Shown: piece after piece, positions 26,916 to 36,770 of the stretch
How the letters are laid out: each line of letters begins with the position of its first letter
Numbering within the stretch: the stretch's first letter is position 1
Assembly: GCF_003610555.1 (NCBI RefSeq)
Contig: NZ_RAPQ01000009.1
Span: 372,001 to 436,000, forward strand
DNA: 64,000 nt
Source of the DNA: Marinifilum flexuosum
GTDB taxonomy: Bacteria > Bacteroidota > Bacteroidia > Bacteroidales > Marinifilaceae
Direction of reading: 5' to 3'
The notes under the pieces: model-generated
Seen by the model: the letters and a program-made list of their open reading frames with translations, nothing else
Databases searched by the model: none
Told to the model about the DNA's origin: nothing
Position numbers and translations under genes: made by a program

Positions 26916-28086
26916 ATTTATTCGATATTAAAATAGTTTGTTCAGTGTGTTCAATTTTCACACCTGATATTTTTTCTATCATCTCAGTAATAACAGAAAA
27001 GTTATCAAAACGATATAGCTTACCTGTCAAGCGTTTGCCTTTCAATGCTGATTGCTGATAGAGTATTTTCACATCGTACCAACGGGAAATTGTTTTCATT
27101 AAATCTTCCAATTTTTGATTCTCAAACCTAAAATAACCATCAACCCAGCTCGTATATAAATTCACATCAACTTCTCTGGAACTAAGAATGCCCAAGCTTT
27201 TGTTCCAACCTGATTGCTTGCCCGGCGACAGGTCCAAACTTTCACTTTTTCCTTCAGCATTTACAAATACTCTTACCTTACCGCTAACCAATGTGGTCTG
27301 AACGCTTTCTTCATCCTGGTAAGCCATAACATTAAACTTTGTACCCAATACCTTCACTGCCATATCATCAACCTGAACAATGAATGGCTTTCCATTTTTT
27401 CTGACATCAAAATAGGCTTCACCTTTCAACTGCACTCTTCTCTCATCGGCACCAAAAGCAACCGGGTATTTCAATTCCGAATCACAATTCAAATGAACCA
27501 TGGTTCCATCTGCCAGTTCAAGCTGATACTCTCCTCCCTTTGCTGTTTTTAGTGTATTGTAAGCTAACTGCTCATTTGCTACTGATGCAATATTTTCATA
27601 TTTCAAACCCGATTCATTGTTTCTTCTGATCACAACACCCGACTGGTCGTTTATTTGTAAAAACTCATCGGCTTTCAATTCATGAGTCTCCCCATTTGAT
27701 GTAATCAGAACTGCCTGGTTTTTTATTACGGGCATCTCAAGCTGACTTTTGGTCAATTTAGCCAGCTGCTCATTCTTCTCGATAGTTGACTTTAGAAACA
27801 CACCAGTCGCCACTAATAAAGGAAGCATGATTACTGCAGCATAGCTTTGTACACGGTCAATAAATAGTCTTCTCCTTTTGGTTTGTAGTCTTGATATGAA
27901 TTGATCCAAATGATCAGGAACCTCTTGAAGTTCCTCCTCACTTTTCTCATAGAATTGAATCACCTTCTGATAATAATCGCGATGTGACTCAGAACCCTGT
28001 AACCAATTCTCTAGTTTTATTTCATCTTGCTTGGAAATACTACCATTCACTTTTCGATAGATTATTTCCCAGTCTATTTTTTGCAT
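26914..28086 (-). CDS. FecR family anti-sigma factor with DUF4974 C-terminus
   Basis: The protein has 390 residues from an ATG at 28086. The cytoplasmic part covers about 1-78 and the transmembrane segment about 80-101 (YAAVIMLPLLVATGVFL). The FecR domain has AKGGEYQLELADGTMVHLNCDS, LKGEAYFDVR and VKVLGTKFNVMAY. A C-terminal DUF4974 domain begins near 315 (KLEDLMKTISRWYDVKILY). It has the same plan as the FecR at 11974-13170 and is clearly a paralogue. The gene lies 217 bases downstream of its sigma gene and 93 bases upstream of the SusC start, and should relay the SusC STN signal to the sigma factor. Confidence 0.93.
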   Translation of the reverse strand: MQKIDWEIIYRKVNGSISKQDEIKLENWLQGSESHRDYYQKVIQFYEKSEEELQEVPDHLDQFISRLQTKRRRLFIDRVQSYAAVIMLPLLVATGVFLKSTIEKNEQLAKLTKSQLEMPVIKNQAVLITSNGETHELKADEFLQINDQSGVVIRRNNESGLKYENIASVANEQLAYNTLKTAKGGEYQLELADGTMVHLNCDSELKYPVAFGADERRVQLKGEAYFDVRKNGKPFIVQVDDMAVKVLGTKFNVMAYQDEESVQTTLVSGKVRVFVNAEGKSESLDLSPGKQSGWNKSLGILSSREVDVNLYTSWVDGYFRFENQKLEDLMKTISRWYDVKILYQQSALKGKRLTGKLYRFDNFSVITEMIEKISGVKIEHTEQTILISNK

Positions 28087-28303
28087 TCCCTTATAAAAAG
28101 TAATTTATATTCATCAACCTCTCCTACCTGATACAGGAAAGTGCCCCTAAGACGGAGTTTAAAAAATAAGGTTAACAAGATTTCTACTTTTTTTTGAAAA
28201 AAAAACATATCAGATACAAGCAAAAGAAAATAACAACCTATTAGCCTTAACATTACAACAACAAATAAATTTCAACTTTTTAGGGTGATAAAATATGAAG
28301 TGC

Positions 28304-28885
28304 CTAGTTTTTTCTCCATTTATAGATACTGGAGAAAAGAAGTAATAATTCACGAAGATGCATCAGTTTTTTTCTTAATCCTTTTTTTGCTCTAAACACC
28401 TGTACTTTGACCGAATCAATTGAAATATCTAATTCTTCTGCAATCTCTGCATGCTTCAGCCCATCATACACCGACATTTTATAGACCTCTTTACATTGAT
28501 CCGGCAATTCCTCTATGGCTTTCTTAATTTGGCGCGTAATACCTTCATCTAAGCTAAGATCTACTGAATCTGATAAAACCAGAGCCTCCATGAGCTTCAA
28601 TTTTCTCTTATCCTCCACTTTTACCGTTCGCAAATAATCAATACACCTATTACGAACCATAGAAAACAAGTAAGCTTTCAAAGATCTGTTAATAGAACCA
28701 ATACGTTCTTCCCACATTTTAATGAAAACATCCTGTACGATATCTTCAGCTATTCCGGGGCAACATACATATGATTCCGCAAAACGAAATAAAGGGGCAT
28801 GATAGGTCTCATACAATAACCTAAAGCTAGATTGATTTCTATCTTCAATCCCCTTTAGTAATATTTTTTCATTGATTCTTTGCAC
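28304..28885 (-). CDS. ECF RNA polymerase sigma factor of the second SusC/SusD locus
   Basis: The protein has 193 residues. Region 2 is GIAEDIVQDVFIKMWEE, and region 4 is LKHAEIAEELDISIDSVKVQVFRAKK. The start is most likely the GTG at 28885, because the frame has no ATG before the conserved part and a purine-rich stretch (AAGAAAGG) lies just upstream of it. It heads the operon sigma - FecR - SusC - SusD - metallohydrolase - DUF4302 - FISUMP and is divergent from the tricorn-like protease gene. The C-terminal tail (LLLLFSSIYKWRKN) is somewhat longer and more hydrophobic than usual. Confidence 0.9.
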   Translation of the reverse strand: MQRINEKILLKGIEDRNQSSFRLLYETYHAPLFRFAESYVCCPGIAEDIVQDVFIKMWEERIGSINRSLKAYLFSMVRNRCIDYLRTVKVEDKRKLKLMEALVLSDSVDLSLDEGITRQIKKAIEELPDQCKEVYKMSVYDGLKHAEIAEELDISIDSVKVQVFRAKKGLRKKLMHLRELLLLFSSIYKWRKN

Positions 28886-29304
28886 CTTTCTTCGCTACCT
28901 TTTAAAATTATTGAAGTGGAATGTGCGAAGATAAAAATTTTAATGAATTGTCTAAGAATGAATACACGCCTTCCTGATGAAATGCAGTTTTTTTTATTAA
29001 AAAAAATATTAGGTATCTAAACTATCCTTAAAATACAGAAGCATAAGTTTTTTCATTATGTTGTTTTAAATCACATTATACTTGTTCTTTCAAAAAAGCA
29101 CAAATTCCACTCTCAATATCAACAATTATACTTATGTTTGTGATGTGCATACACCAGCACAACTTTTACACCAAAGGAAACCTCTAATATTTCTGTTAAG
29201 ATCAAATCTTAGGTATAATTTTTTACCTATTTTTACCACCCCTAAGAAAATTTAACAATACCGGTGCTTTTGCATCATTTTTTAAACAACAAGTACATTA
29301 ACTA
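28886..29304. other. Divergent promoter gap
   Basis: A 419-base AT-rich gap lies between the leftward sigma gene and the rightward tricorn gene. It contains a TAnnTTTG-type box on the plus strand (TATGTTTG, 29133-29140) but no matching -33 box, so the promoter assignment is weak. No gene or repeat is seen. Confidence 0.4.
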
Positions 29305-32300
29305 ATGAAGAAATTATTTATTTTCTTAATGGCTGTGTTATGTAATGCTTATGCATTTGCCAATGGCAATTCTGAATGGATTCGTTACGCAGCAATTTCA
29401 CCAGATGGAGAACAAATTGTTTTCACCAACAGAGGAGATTTGTATCTGGTATCGAGTAAAGGTGGCGAAGCTCGCCCATTAACCTTTCATAAGGCTCACG
29501 ATTATATGCCTGTTTGGAGCCACGATGGAAGCAAAATTGCTTTCGCGTCGAATCGTTTTGGCAATTTCGATGTGTACATCATGGATGCCAAAGGAGGTGC
29601 TGCAATCCGTTTGACTTATCATTCGAACAACGAAGTGCCTTACACATTTACCCGCGACAATAAAAATATCTTATTTGGAGGTATTCGTTTGGATGATGCA
29701 AATCACAGACAGTATCCACATCGTTCGCAAACAGAATTGTACCAGGTTCCTGTAAATGGAGGTCGTGTTGATCAAGTTTTTACAATTCCTGCTGAAGATA
29801 TAAAAATCAGCAAAGATGGAAAACAGATGATTTATCATGATGTTAAAGGTGGCGAAGATGAATTTCGCAAGCACCATGTTTCATCAGTAACAAGAGATAT
29901 CTGGACCTATGATGTGGTAAGTGACAAACACCAAATGATTAGCTCATTTAAAGGTGAAGACAGAAATCCTGTTTACAGTACTGATGAAAAAAGCATTTAC
30001 TACCTAAGCGAAGAAAGTGGGTGTTTTAATGTGCACAAAATGGACCTTGCTACACCTAAGAAAAACACTCAGGTTACAAGCTTCAAAATGCACCCGGTTC
30101 GTTACCTAAGCATGGCTAAGAATGGAACACTTTGCTATACTCACAATGGAGAATTGTTTACCATGACCAATGGCAAACAAGAAAAAGTGAATGTAAATGT
30201 TCGTACTGAAGACAAAGCCAATAACGAGCAAATTATTTCGGTTCGTGGTAATGTAAAAGAAATGGCTATCTCGCCTGACGGAAAAGAAGTTGCCTATATT
30301 GTTAGAGGTGAGGTTTTTGTTTCTTCGGTTGAAGGTAAAATGACCAAAAGAATTACAACAACTCCTGCTCAGGAAAGATTTGTAAGCTTCTCGCCTGACG
30401 GAAAAAGCATTCTTTATGCAAGCGAAAGAAATGCAAAATGGGGAATCTACGCAAGTAAAAAAGTAAGCGATACAGAACCTTATTTCTATGCTTCAACTCT
30501 AATTAAAGAAGAGCCAGTAATTGTTAATAACAACGACAACTACGAGCCTGAATATTCTCCTGACGGAAAAGAGATTGCTTTTATTGAAAACAGAAGTTCA
30601 TTGAAGATTTTCAATATCAAAAGCAAAAAGATCCGTACCATTATGAATGGCGATCAATTGTTTTATATGGGTGAAGGAGATCAGTATTTTACCTGGAGTC
30701 CTGATAGCAAATGGTTGTTGGTTGATTACTCTCCTGTATTGGCAAATGGCGAAGTTGTAATGATTTCGGCTGATGGCAAACAGAAAATGATTAACCTTAC
30801 CGAAAGTGGTTATGGCGACAGCTACGCCAAATGGGTAAACAAAGGGAAGCAAATGTTGTGGTTTAGTGATCGTCATGGATTACGTTCATATGCCAACAGC
30901 GGTTCTCGCCAGATGGATGTATATACCATGTTCTTCACAAAAGATTCATGGGATCGTTTCAACATGAGCAAAGATGACTACGCTCTTCTGAAGGAAATTG
31001 AAAAGAAGGAAAAAGAAGAGAAAGAAAAAGCTAAAAAAGAAGCCGATAAGAAAGACAAGAAAAAATCGAAGAAGGACAAATCTAAAAAGGAAGAAGCTAA
31101 AAAAGACAGCTTGCTGATTTTTGATTGGGATGGCATGAAAGATCGCAAGAAAAGATTGACCATTCACTCTTCCAGATTGAGTGATGCTGTTCTTTCTAAA
31201 GATGGTGAGACTTTATATTACATTGCAAAATTCGATAAAGGATATAGCATTTGGAGTACCAAACTACGTACAAAAGAAACCAAGAAATTAATTCCTATCG
31301 GATCCAGAGGTGGAAGCTTGCTTTGGGATAAAGAGATGAAAAAGTTGTTCTTGTTATCAGGGGGAACAATGTCGAAAGTTGACTTGGCAGGAAAATCTAC
31401 AAAAGCAATTTCTGTGAATAGCGAAATGATTTTGGATGTTGCTGCAGAACGTCAGCAGATGTTCGATCATGTTTATGCTCGAAACAAAGGCATGTTCTAC
31501 ATTTCGGATTACCACGGAGTTGATTGGGATGCTTTAAGAGATAACTATGAGCCTAAACTAAAATCGCTTAGTAACGATTTTGAATTTGCTCAATTGCTTT
31601 CTGAAATGTTAGGTGAATTGAATGTTTCACACTCTGGTGCACGTTACTACGGAGGAATTTACAATGGTGACAAAACCGCTTCTTTGGGAATCTTTATCGA
31701 TTACAAACACAAAGGAGATGGTATCAAGATTGCTGAAATCATTAAGAATGGTCCATTGGATAAGAAAAAATTCAATGTAAAAGCAGGTATGATTATCGAG
31801 CAAATTGATGGAATCAAAATTGGTAAAGATGTTGATTTTGCGAAATTCTTAAATCGTAAAGCTGGTAAATTTACTGCTCTTCACATTTTCGATCCTTCTG
31901 CAAAAAAATATCAAGACATAACGGTAAAACCTGTTTCATTAGGTACCGAGTCAGACTTGATCTACAAGCGTTGGGTGAAAAAGAATGAGGAGGAAGTTGA
32001 CCGTTTGAGTAATGGTAAACTTGCCTATGTTCACATTCCTGGAATGAACGATGGTGCTTACCGTAACACTTACGAAAAAGTAATGGGTAAATACTACGAC
32101 CGCGATGGTATCATTATCGATACTCGTTTTAATGGTGGTGGTGATTTGGTTGGTGACATTACCATGTTCCTGACTGGTGAAACTTTTATGGAATATGCCA
32201 TTGAAGATCGTACAGTTGGTTACGAACCTGGTTACCGTTGGACCAAGCCTTCTGTAGCGATGATCAATGAATCAAACTACAGTGATGGTCACTGTTTCTC

Positions 32301-32571
32301 ATGCGCTTACAAAGACTTAGGTATTGGTAAACTAATTGGTATGCCTGTTCCTGGAACTTGTAGTTTTGCTGGTTGGGAAATGCTTCAGAACGATCGCGTA
32401 CTATGGGGATCAATTCCTGTAAGTGCGAAGAACAAAGCAGGAGAATGGTTGGAAAACAATCAGACTGTTCCTGATATTCAGGTTAAAAACATGCCTAAAA
32501 CCATTACCAAAGGTGAAGACGAACAGCTGGAAGCAGCTGTTAAAGCCTTAATGGAAGAATGTACTGAATAA
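29305..32571 (+). CDS. Tricorn-like S41 protease
   Basis: The protein has 1088 residues with a signal peptide (about 1-19, AYAFA). The N-terminal two thirds carry beta-propeller repeats (SPDGEQIVF, WSHDGSKIAFAS, SPDGKSILYAS, SPDGKEIAFIE). A strongly charged Lys/Glu linker lies at about 562-603. The tricorn core begins around 715 (MFDHVYARNKGMFYISDYHGVDWD, His737) and a PDZ domain covers about 790-880. The S41 catalytic part follows, with RFNGGGDLVGDI and NESNYSDG; Ser993 is the nucleophile, and Glu1025 (GWEM) is a candidate for the remaining catalytic position. Tricorn-type enzymes degrade peptides, and this one is exported and therefore probably periplasmic. It is a single-gene unit with its own terminator. 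Confidence 0.92.
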   Translation: MKKLFIFLMAVLCNAYAFANGNSEWIRYAAISPDGEQIVFTNRGDLYLVSSKGGEARPLTFHKAHDYMPVWSHDGSKIAFASNRFGNFDVYIMDAKGGAAIRLTYHSNNEVPYTFTRDNKNILFGGIRLDDANHRQYPHRSQTELYQVPVNGGRVDQVFTIPAEDIKISKDGKQMIYHDVKGGEDEFRKHHVSSVTRDIWTYDVVSDKHQMISSFKGEDRNPVYSTDEKSIYYLSEESGCFNVHKMDLATPKKNTQVTSFKMHPVRYLSMAKNGTLCYTHNGELFTMTNGKQEKVNVNVRTEDKANNEQIISVRGNVKEMAISPDGKEVAYIVRGEVFVSSVEGKMTKRITTTPAQERFVSFSPDGKSILYASERNAKWGIYASKKVSDTEPYFYASTLIKEEPVIVNNNDNYEPEYSPDGKEIAFIENRSSLKIFNIKSKKIRTIMNGDQLFYMGEGDQYFTWSPDSKWLLVDYSPVLANGEVVMISADGKQKMINLTESGYGDSYAKWVNKGKQMLWFSDRHGLRSYANSGSRQMDVYTMFFTKDSWDRFNMSKDDYALLKEIEKKEKEEKEKAKKEADKKDKKKSKKDKSKKEEAKKDSLLIFDWDGMKDRKKRLTIHSSRLSDAVLSKDGETLYYIAKFDKGYSIWSTKLRTKETKKLIPIGSRGGSLLWDKEMKKLFLLSGGTMSKVDLAGKSTKAISVNSEMILDVAAERQQMFDHVYARNKGMFYISDYHGVDWDALRDNYEPKLKSLSNDFEFAQLLSEMLGELNVSHSGARYYGGIYNGDKTASLGIFIDYKHKGDGIKIAEIIKNGPLDKKKFNVKAGMIIEQIDGIKIGKDVDFAKFLNRKAGKFTALHIFDPSAKKYQDITVKPVSLGTESDLIYKRWVKKNEEEVDRLSNGKLAYVHIPGMNDGAYRNTYEKVMGKYYDRDGIIIDTRFNGGGDLVGDITMFLTGETFMEYAIEDRTVGYEPGYRWTKPSVAMINESNYSDGHCFSCAYKDLGIGKLIGMPVPGTCSFAGWEMLQNDRVLWGSIPVSAKNKAGEWLENNQTVPDIQVKNMPKTITKGEDEQLEAAVKALMEECTE

Positions 32572-32589
32572 GCAATATAAGATAAAAGT

Positions 32590-32615
32590 AAAGCCGCTGA
32601 ACATTCAGCGGCTTT
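32590..32615 (+). terminator. Intrinsic terminator of the tricorn-like gene
   Basis: An 11-bp GC-rich stem (32590-32600 with 32605-32615) has a four-base loop and a seven-T run, starting 18 bases after the stop codon. Confidence 0.92.
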
Positions 32616-32759
32616 TTTTATACCACATATATGGCTCTCCAAGAAAAACAAACATTTAATAAAAACTTTGGTTCCCACTATCATTTGGTATTAATCTAAC
32701 TGATATTAAAGATGAAAAGCAATTCTTTATAGATTTGTACAGATCAAATTTCAACTTCG

Positions 32760-33827
32760 ATGAAACAGGTAACATTCCAAATAATTTTTTTAATCATGCT
32801 TTTCTCATCCTGCAGCAAAAATGAGAATGAAACAAATTTTCCAATACAGGAAGATGATTTTATAAAAGGAGCAGATTTGTCTTTTTTACCACAATTGGAA
32901 GGTCTATCTATTCCATTCTATGATGAAGGAATACAATCAGACGTTGTGAGCATCCTTAAAAAACATGGTATGAATACAGTTCGAATAAGATTATGGCATA
33001 CTCCTAATACCCAAAGCTCTTCCTTTAATGAGGTTAAGAAGTTTGCCGAACAAATTAACAAACAAAATCTCAATGTTTGGTTAAGCATTCATTACTCCAA
33101 TACTTGGGCAGATCCTGCACATCAACAAATACCAGAAGCTTGGAAAAACTTAAGCTTCGAGAAACTTAAGGATAGTGTATATAATTACACTTCAAAAATA
33201 GTTAGCGAAATAGAACCTAAATACGTGCAAATTGGAAATGAAATTAATCCTGGTTTTTTACTTCCTGTTGGAGATCGATTCGAACAAATAGAGCAATTTA
33301 AAGAATTATTAAGTATAGGAATTAACGCTGTACGTGATACTGATCCCAATTGCAAAATTATGATTCATCATGCAGGTTATTCCAATGCCTTATCTTTTTT
33401 TAATGATTTAAAACAAATTGACTTTGATATTATGGCACTCTCTTACTATCCAATTTGGCACGGTAAAAATCTTTCAGAATTAAAATCAAGTATAAACCAT
33501 TTACAAACTCAATTTTCAAAGCCAGTTGTTATTGCCGAAACAGCCTATCCTTTTACTCTTGATTGGAACGATTGGACCAATAATATTGTGGGTCAGGATA
33601 ATCAACTAATTCTGCCTGATTATCCTGCAACACCCGGAGGACAAAAGAGTTTTCTACTCAAAATAAAAGATATTTGTGATGAAGTAGATGCTTTAGGATT
33701 TTGCTACTGGGGTGCAGAATATGTGGCATTTGATGGTAATGAATCAAAAAATGGATCAAGTTGGGAAAACCAAGCGTTATTCGATTTTAATAATGAATTA
33801 CTACCTGCTGCTGAGGTATTCTATTAA
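32760..33827 (+). CDS. Glycosyl hydrolase family 53 lipoprotein (endo-beta-1,4-galactanase)
   Basis: The protein has 355 residues with a lipoprotein signal (MLFSSCSKNE). The GH53 signatures are present in order: FIKGADLSFLPQLE at the start, MNTVRIRLWHTP, the HYSNTWADPAHQ motif, and YVQIGNEINPG with acid/base Glu161. VIAETAYPF follows with nucleophile Glu260, and FCYWGAEYVA lies near the end. The family cleaves beta-1,4-galactan or arabinogalactan side chains of pectin. As a lipoprotein it is likely at the cell surface or in the periplasm. It is not next to a SusC/SusD pair and stands alone, which is unusual for a glycan enzyme in this phylum. Confidence 0.92.
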   Translation: MKQVTFQIIFLIMLFSSCSKNENETNFPIQEDDFIKGADLSFLPQLEGLSIPFYDEGIQSDVVSILKKHGMNTVRIRLWHTPNTQSSSFNEVKKFAEQINKQNLNVWLSIHYSNTWADPAHQQIPEAWKNLSFEKLKDSVYNYTSKIVSEIEPKYVQIGNEINPGFLLPVGDRFEQIEQFKELLSIGINAVRDTDPNCKIMIHHAGYSNALSFFNDLKQIDFDIMALSYYPIWHGKNLSELKSSINHLQTQFSKPVVIAETAYPFTLDWNDWTNNIVGQDNQLILPDYPATPGGQKSFLLKIKDICDEVDALGFCYWGAEYVAFDGNESKNGSSWENQALFDFNNELLPAAEVFY

Positions 33828-33923
33828 AAATAATAAAATTCTATATTCAGGTTTAGCATTCTAAATAAGGAATAAAACACAAATAAAGACTCATTTGTCT
33901 TATTTAAGAGCTATTTTTATCAC

Positions 33924-33941
33924 GTCTAAATTAAATTAGAC
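33924..33941. promoter_or_regulatory. Dyad upstream of the acyl-CoA dehydrogenase gene
   Basis: GTCTAA-N6-TTAGAC (33924-33929 with 33936-33941) lies 23 bases before the start codon. It would be a reasonable operator for a dimeric repressor, but nothing in the window identifies one. Confidence 0.35.
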
Positions 33942-33964
33942 CTATAAAAAGAAGATTGAATAAG

Positions 33965-35455
33965 ATGATTAAGAATTTTTCTGAGTACCTGAAAGAGTTT
34001 GAGCAAACCCTTAAGTCAGTATTTTACGAACGAGACGACATTAACAAATTCAGCCTGAATAGAGGATTCCCTCCATTGGTAATGCGTGAGATAATGGCCG
34101 GTGCTCCTTTATCGGTTGCCATTCCTGAGAACTATGGAGGAAGAGGAGCTAAAGTGAAGGAATGTTTAGGCATACTCTCTTCTGCTGCATATGAATCATT
34201 GCCACTGGCATTAACATTGGGTATTAATATCGCACTATTCCTTGAACCTGTGGCCAAATATGCGAACAACACTGTTAAAGGAGGTATCTTCAAGCGCTTT
34301 TTGGAAAAACAACAAATGGGTGGTTTAATGATTACCGAACCTGATTTTGGTAGCGATGCTTTAAACATGCAAACTCATTATACCCAAAAAGATGACCTAT
34401 ACCATATTAAAGGGACTAAGCATTGGCAAGGTTTAACAGGATTGGCAGATTTTTGGTTGATCACCTCAAGACAGAAACATGAGCAAGGCAAATTGGATCG
34501 TGATATCGATTTTTTTATTTGCGATGTAACTCAAAAAAACCAAAAAGTTGTGGTCGAAGAGTATTTCGATAATCTAGGCCTATACATGATTCCTTATGGC
34601 ACCAACAAACTTGATGTGCAAATACCAAAGGAATATAAATTAACTCCTGAAAGTACCGGGGTTAAAATGATGCTTGACATTCTTCACCGTAGCAGAATGC
34701 AGTTCCCAGGCATGGGGTTGGGATTTATTAAAAGACTGATGGATGAAGCTATTGACCAATGTAAAAGCAGAATTGTAGGAGGAAAAAGTTTACTCTCGTT
34801 TGATCAGGTTCAGCACCAAATCTCAAAAATGCAAAGTGCTTACACCATATGTTCTGCTCTTTGCGTGAGAAGTAGCGATAAAAGTGGATTGGAAAACAAT
34901 TTGGCAAGCGATGGTGTTGAGGCCAACAGCATAAAAACTGTGGTTACCGATTTAATGCAGGAGTCGGCTCAAACCCTGGTTCAACTATCCGGAGCCAAAG
35001 GTTACCGATTAAGTCATATTGGAGGGCGCGGAATCGTGGATAGTCGTCCATTCCAGATATTCGAAGGAGCAAATGAAATGCTTTATACTCAAATTTCGGA
35101 TATGATTCTGAAGTTGATGAAGAAGAAAAAAGAAAGCAACCTTTTTCAATTTTTGAAAGATTTTAATCTAACAGAAAAAGCATCTGAATATTTCAAGAAG
35201 GAAATTAATTTCTCAATTGATTTTAATCTTCCGCAGCGCAAACAAGTTGATTTGGGAAAAGCTTTAAGTAGAATTGTATCGGCTGGTTTCGTTCTAAACC
35301 TGGAAGAAAAAGGTTTTAGAAAAGATTTGATAAGCAACTGCATCAAGTCTTTACAACATGATATCAGCAACCTGATTAACTCCTTTCAAATCAACAAAAG
35401 AGTATCAAGCATTGAAGATTATCAGGACGGAAGCTCTTGGTTAGAAATGGCATAG
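33965..35455 (+). CDS. Acyl-CoA dehydrogenase family flavoprotein
   Basis: The ATG at 33965 gives a protein of 496 residues. The N-terminal helical domain contains PLSVAIPENYGGRG. The middle domain has GGLMITEPDFGSD and the flavin-site segment KGTKHWQGLTGLADFWLITSR. The C-terminal domain has FQIFEGANEMLYTQI, whose EGANE element holds the catalytic Glu region of this superfamily. The protein is about 100 residues longer than short-chain acyl-CoA dehydrogenases, with an extra C-terminal helical part after 390. The substrate chain is not predictable. It is a single-gene unit with a nearby upstream dyad and a downstream terminator. Confidence 0.88.
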   Translation: MIKNFSEYLKEFEQTLKSVFYERDDINKFSLNRGFPPLVMREIMAGAPLSVAIPENYGGRGAKVKECLGILSSAAYESLPLALTLGINIALFLEPVAKYANNTVKGGIFKRFLEKQQMGGLMITEPDFGSDALNMQTHYTQKDDLYHIKGTKHWQGLTGLADFWLITSRQKHEQGKLDRDIDFFICDVTQKNQKVVVEEYFDNLGLYMIPYGTNKLDVQIPKEYKLTPESTGVKMMLDILHRSRMQFPGMGLGFIKRLMDEAIDQCKSRIVGGKSLLSFDQVQHQISKMQSAYTICSALCVRSSDKSGLENNLASDGVEANSIKTVVTDLMQESAQTLVQLSGAKGYRLSHIGGRGIVDSRPFQIFEGANEMLYTQISDMILKLMKKKKESNLFQFLKDFNLTEKASEYFKKEINFSIDFNLPQRKQVDLGKALSRIVSAGFVLNLEEKGFRKDLISNCIKSLQHDISNLINSFQINKRVSSIEDYQDGSSWLEMA

Positions 35456-35476
35456 GATGTACCAAATATTACTTCA

Positions 35477-35502
35477 AAACCACCTTCATTATAAGGTGGT
35501 TT
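35477..35502 (+). terminator. Intrinsic terminator after the acyl-CoA dehydrogenase gene
   Basis: A perfect 10-bp stem (35477-35486 with 35493-35502) has a six-base loop and a T-rich tail, 21 bases after the stop. Confidence 0.85.
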
Positions 35503-35637
35503 ATTTTATCCCTCTATTTACATTCATTATATTTTACGAAATAAATCGTACTTCATATAAATATATCATAAGTATTATTTAAATTTGATAGGATTCATAT
35601 TCAAAAAGAATAAATTACCAATTGCCACCTATTCATC

Positions 35638-36729
35638 ATGAAGAATCTTATCTGTATCATATCCTGCTTATTAGTAATTACCACAAGCATTCATGCTCAA
35701 AATAAACAACAACAAATATCAGGAAAAGTGGTCGACTCAAAAACAAAAACACCACTAATAAATGTCGAAGTTTTTGTTTCGGGAACTACCATTGGAACTA
35801 CAACGAACGATAAAGGAGAATTTAAACTGAATTCACCTGTAGTTCCATGTCATATCGGCTTGTTACATGTTGCCTATCAACCATTAGTCTTAACCATTTC
35901 AGATAATTCGTTTTTAAATATTGAACTCTCTAAAAAAACAAGAAATATTCATGAAGTTCAGGTAAAGGCAAAAAACAAGCGACGAGCAAACCTTAGGATA
36001 TTTAATAAGTACTTCTTGTACCATGCCGAAAAATCGCAAGTAAAGATTTTAAACGATAGTGTTCTTCGGTTTAAAAAAGATGAATATGATTTTCATGCTT
36101 TCTGCAACTCACCACTTATTATCGAAAACAAACATTTGGGCTATCAGATTAAAATACTAATTAAAGATTTTCATGTTTGTAAAAAAGATAAGGTTGGAGG
36201 CAAAAAAATTAGTTTAAATAAATTTACCGAGAATGCTCTTTTTAAACTACAAGCCTTTTATTACTATCAGGATATAAATACAAGAGATACAATTGAACGA
36301 ACTTTAATTAAAAAGAATCGTCGTAAACATTATTATGGTTCATTAAGACATTTCCTTGGTTCTCTTTACTCTAACGAACTTGGGAAAAACGGATTTAGCC
36401 TACAAAGTATTCCAAATTCTGGTAAAGATGCATTCACTCTAACATCGGGAAATGATCAATTGAAGCGATATAAATTCATGGCAGAGAAGGTAAAGGTAAC
36501 TTATCATGAAGATTTTGCGCATCGCCCAGTACATCCGGAACAAATTCAAGGAAGCTATGCAACTTGGCCAACCACTTTTATTTCTTTGGGTCACGAGTTT
36601 GAAATACGTCCTAATGGCACATCAACCAATTTGAACTTTGAAATACATGGTTCAATGGGGCAAAGATCCTTAGCTAATACATTGCCAGATAATTATATTC
36701 CAGAATCGAACCCAGACTTTAACTTATAA
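35638..36729 (+). CDS. Carboxypeptidase-regulatory-like domain protein
   Basis: The protein has 363 residues with a signal peptide (about 1-20, SIHAQ). A carboxypeptidase D regulatory-like beta domain covers about residues 26-105 (ISGKVVDSKTKTPLINVEVFVSGTTIGTTTNDKGEFKL), the module that precedes the plug in SusC proteins. The remaining 260 residues have no TonB plug or barrel signature and are of unknown function. The layout is like the protein at 60440-61666, though the two are not close. It lies 41 bases before the TlpA-like gene and is likely co-transcribed with it. It is probably periplasmic or attached to the outer membrane. Confidence 0.75.
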   Translation: MKNLICIISCLLVITTSIHAQNKQQQISGKVVDSKTKTPLINVEVFVSGTTIGTTTNDKGEFKLNSPVVPCHIGLLHVAYQPLVLTISDNSFLNIELSKKTRNIHEVQVKAKNKRRANLRIFNKYFLYHAEKSQVKILNDSVLRFKKDEYDFHAFCNSPLIIENKHLGYQIKILIKDFHVCKKDKVGGKKISLNKFTENALFKLQAFYYYQDINTRDTIERTLIKKNRRKHYYGSLRHFLGSLYSNELGKNGFSLQSIPNSGKDAFTLTSGNDQLKRYKFMAEKVKVTYHEDFAHRPVHPEQIQGSYATWPTTFISLGHEFEIRPNGTSTNLNFEIHGSMGQRSLANTLPDNYIPESNPDFNL

Positions 36730-36770
36730 CAACAATTCAATTATAAATATGAACCTTTAAAAATCCAGAA

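Noticed and set aside
30946-31167. Phe/Leu/Ser-rich genes on the strand opposite to the tricorn gene
   Set aside because: They are the complement of the Lys/Glu-rich linker codons of the protease; such frames arise from composition alone.
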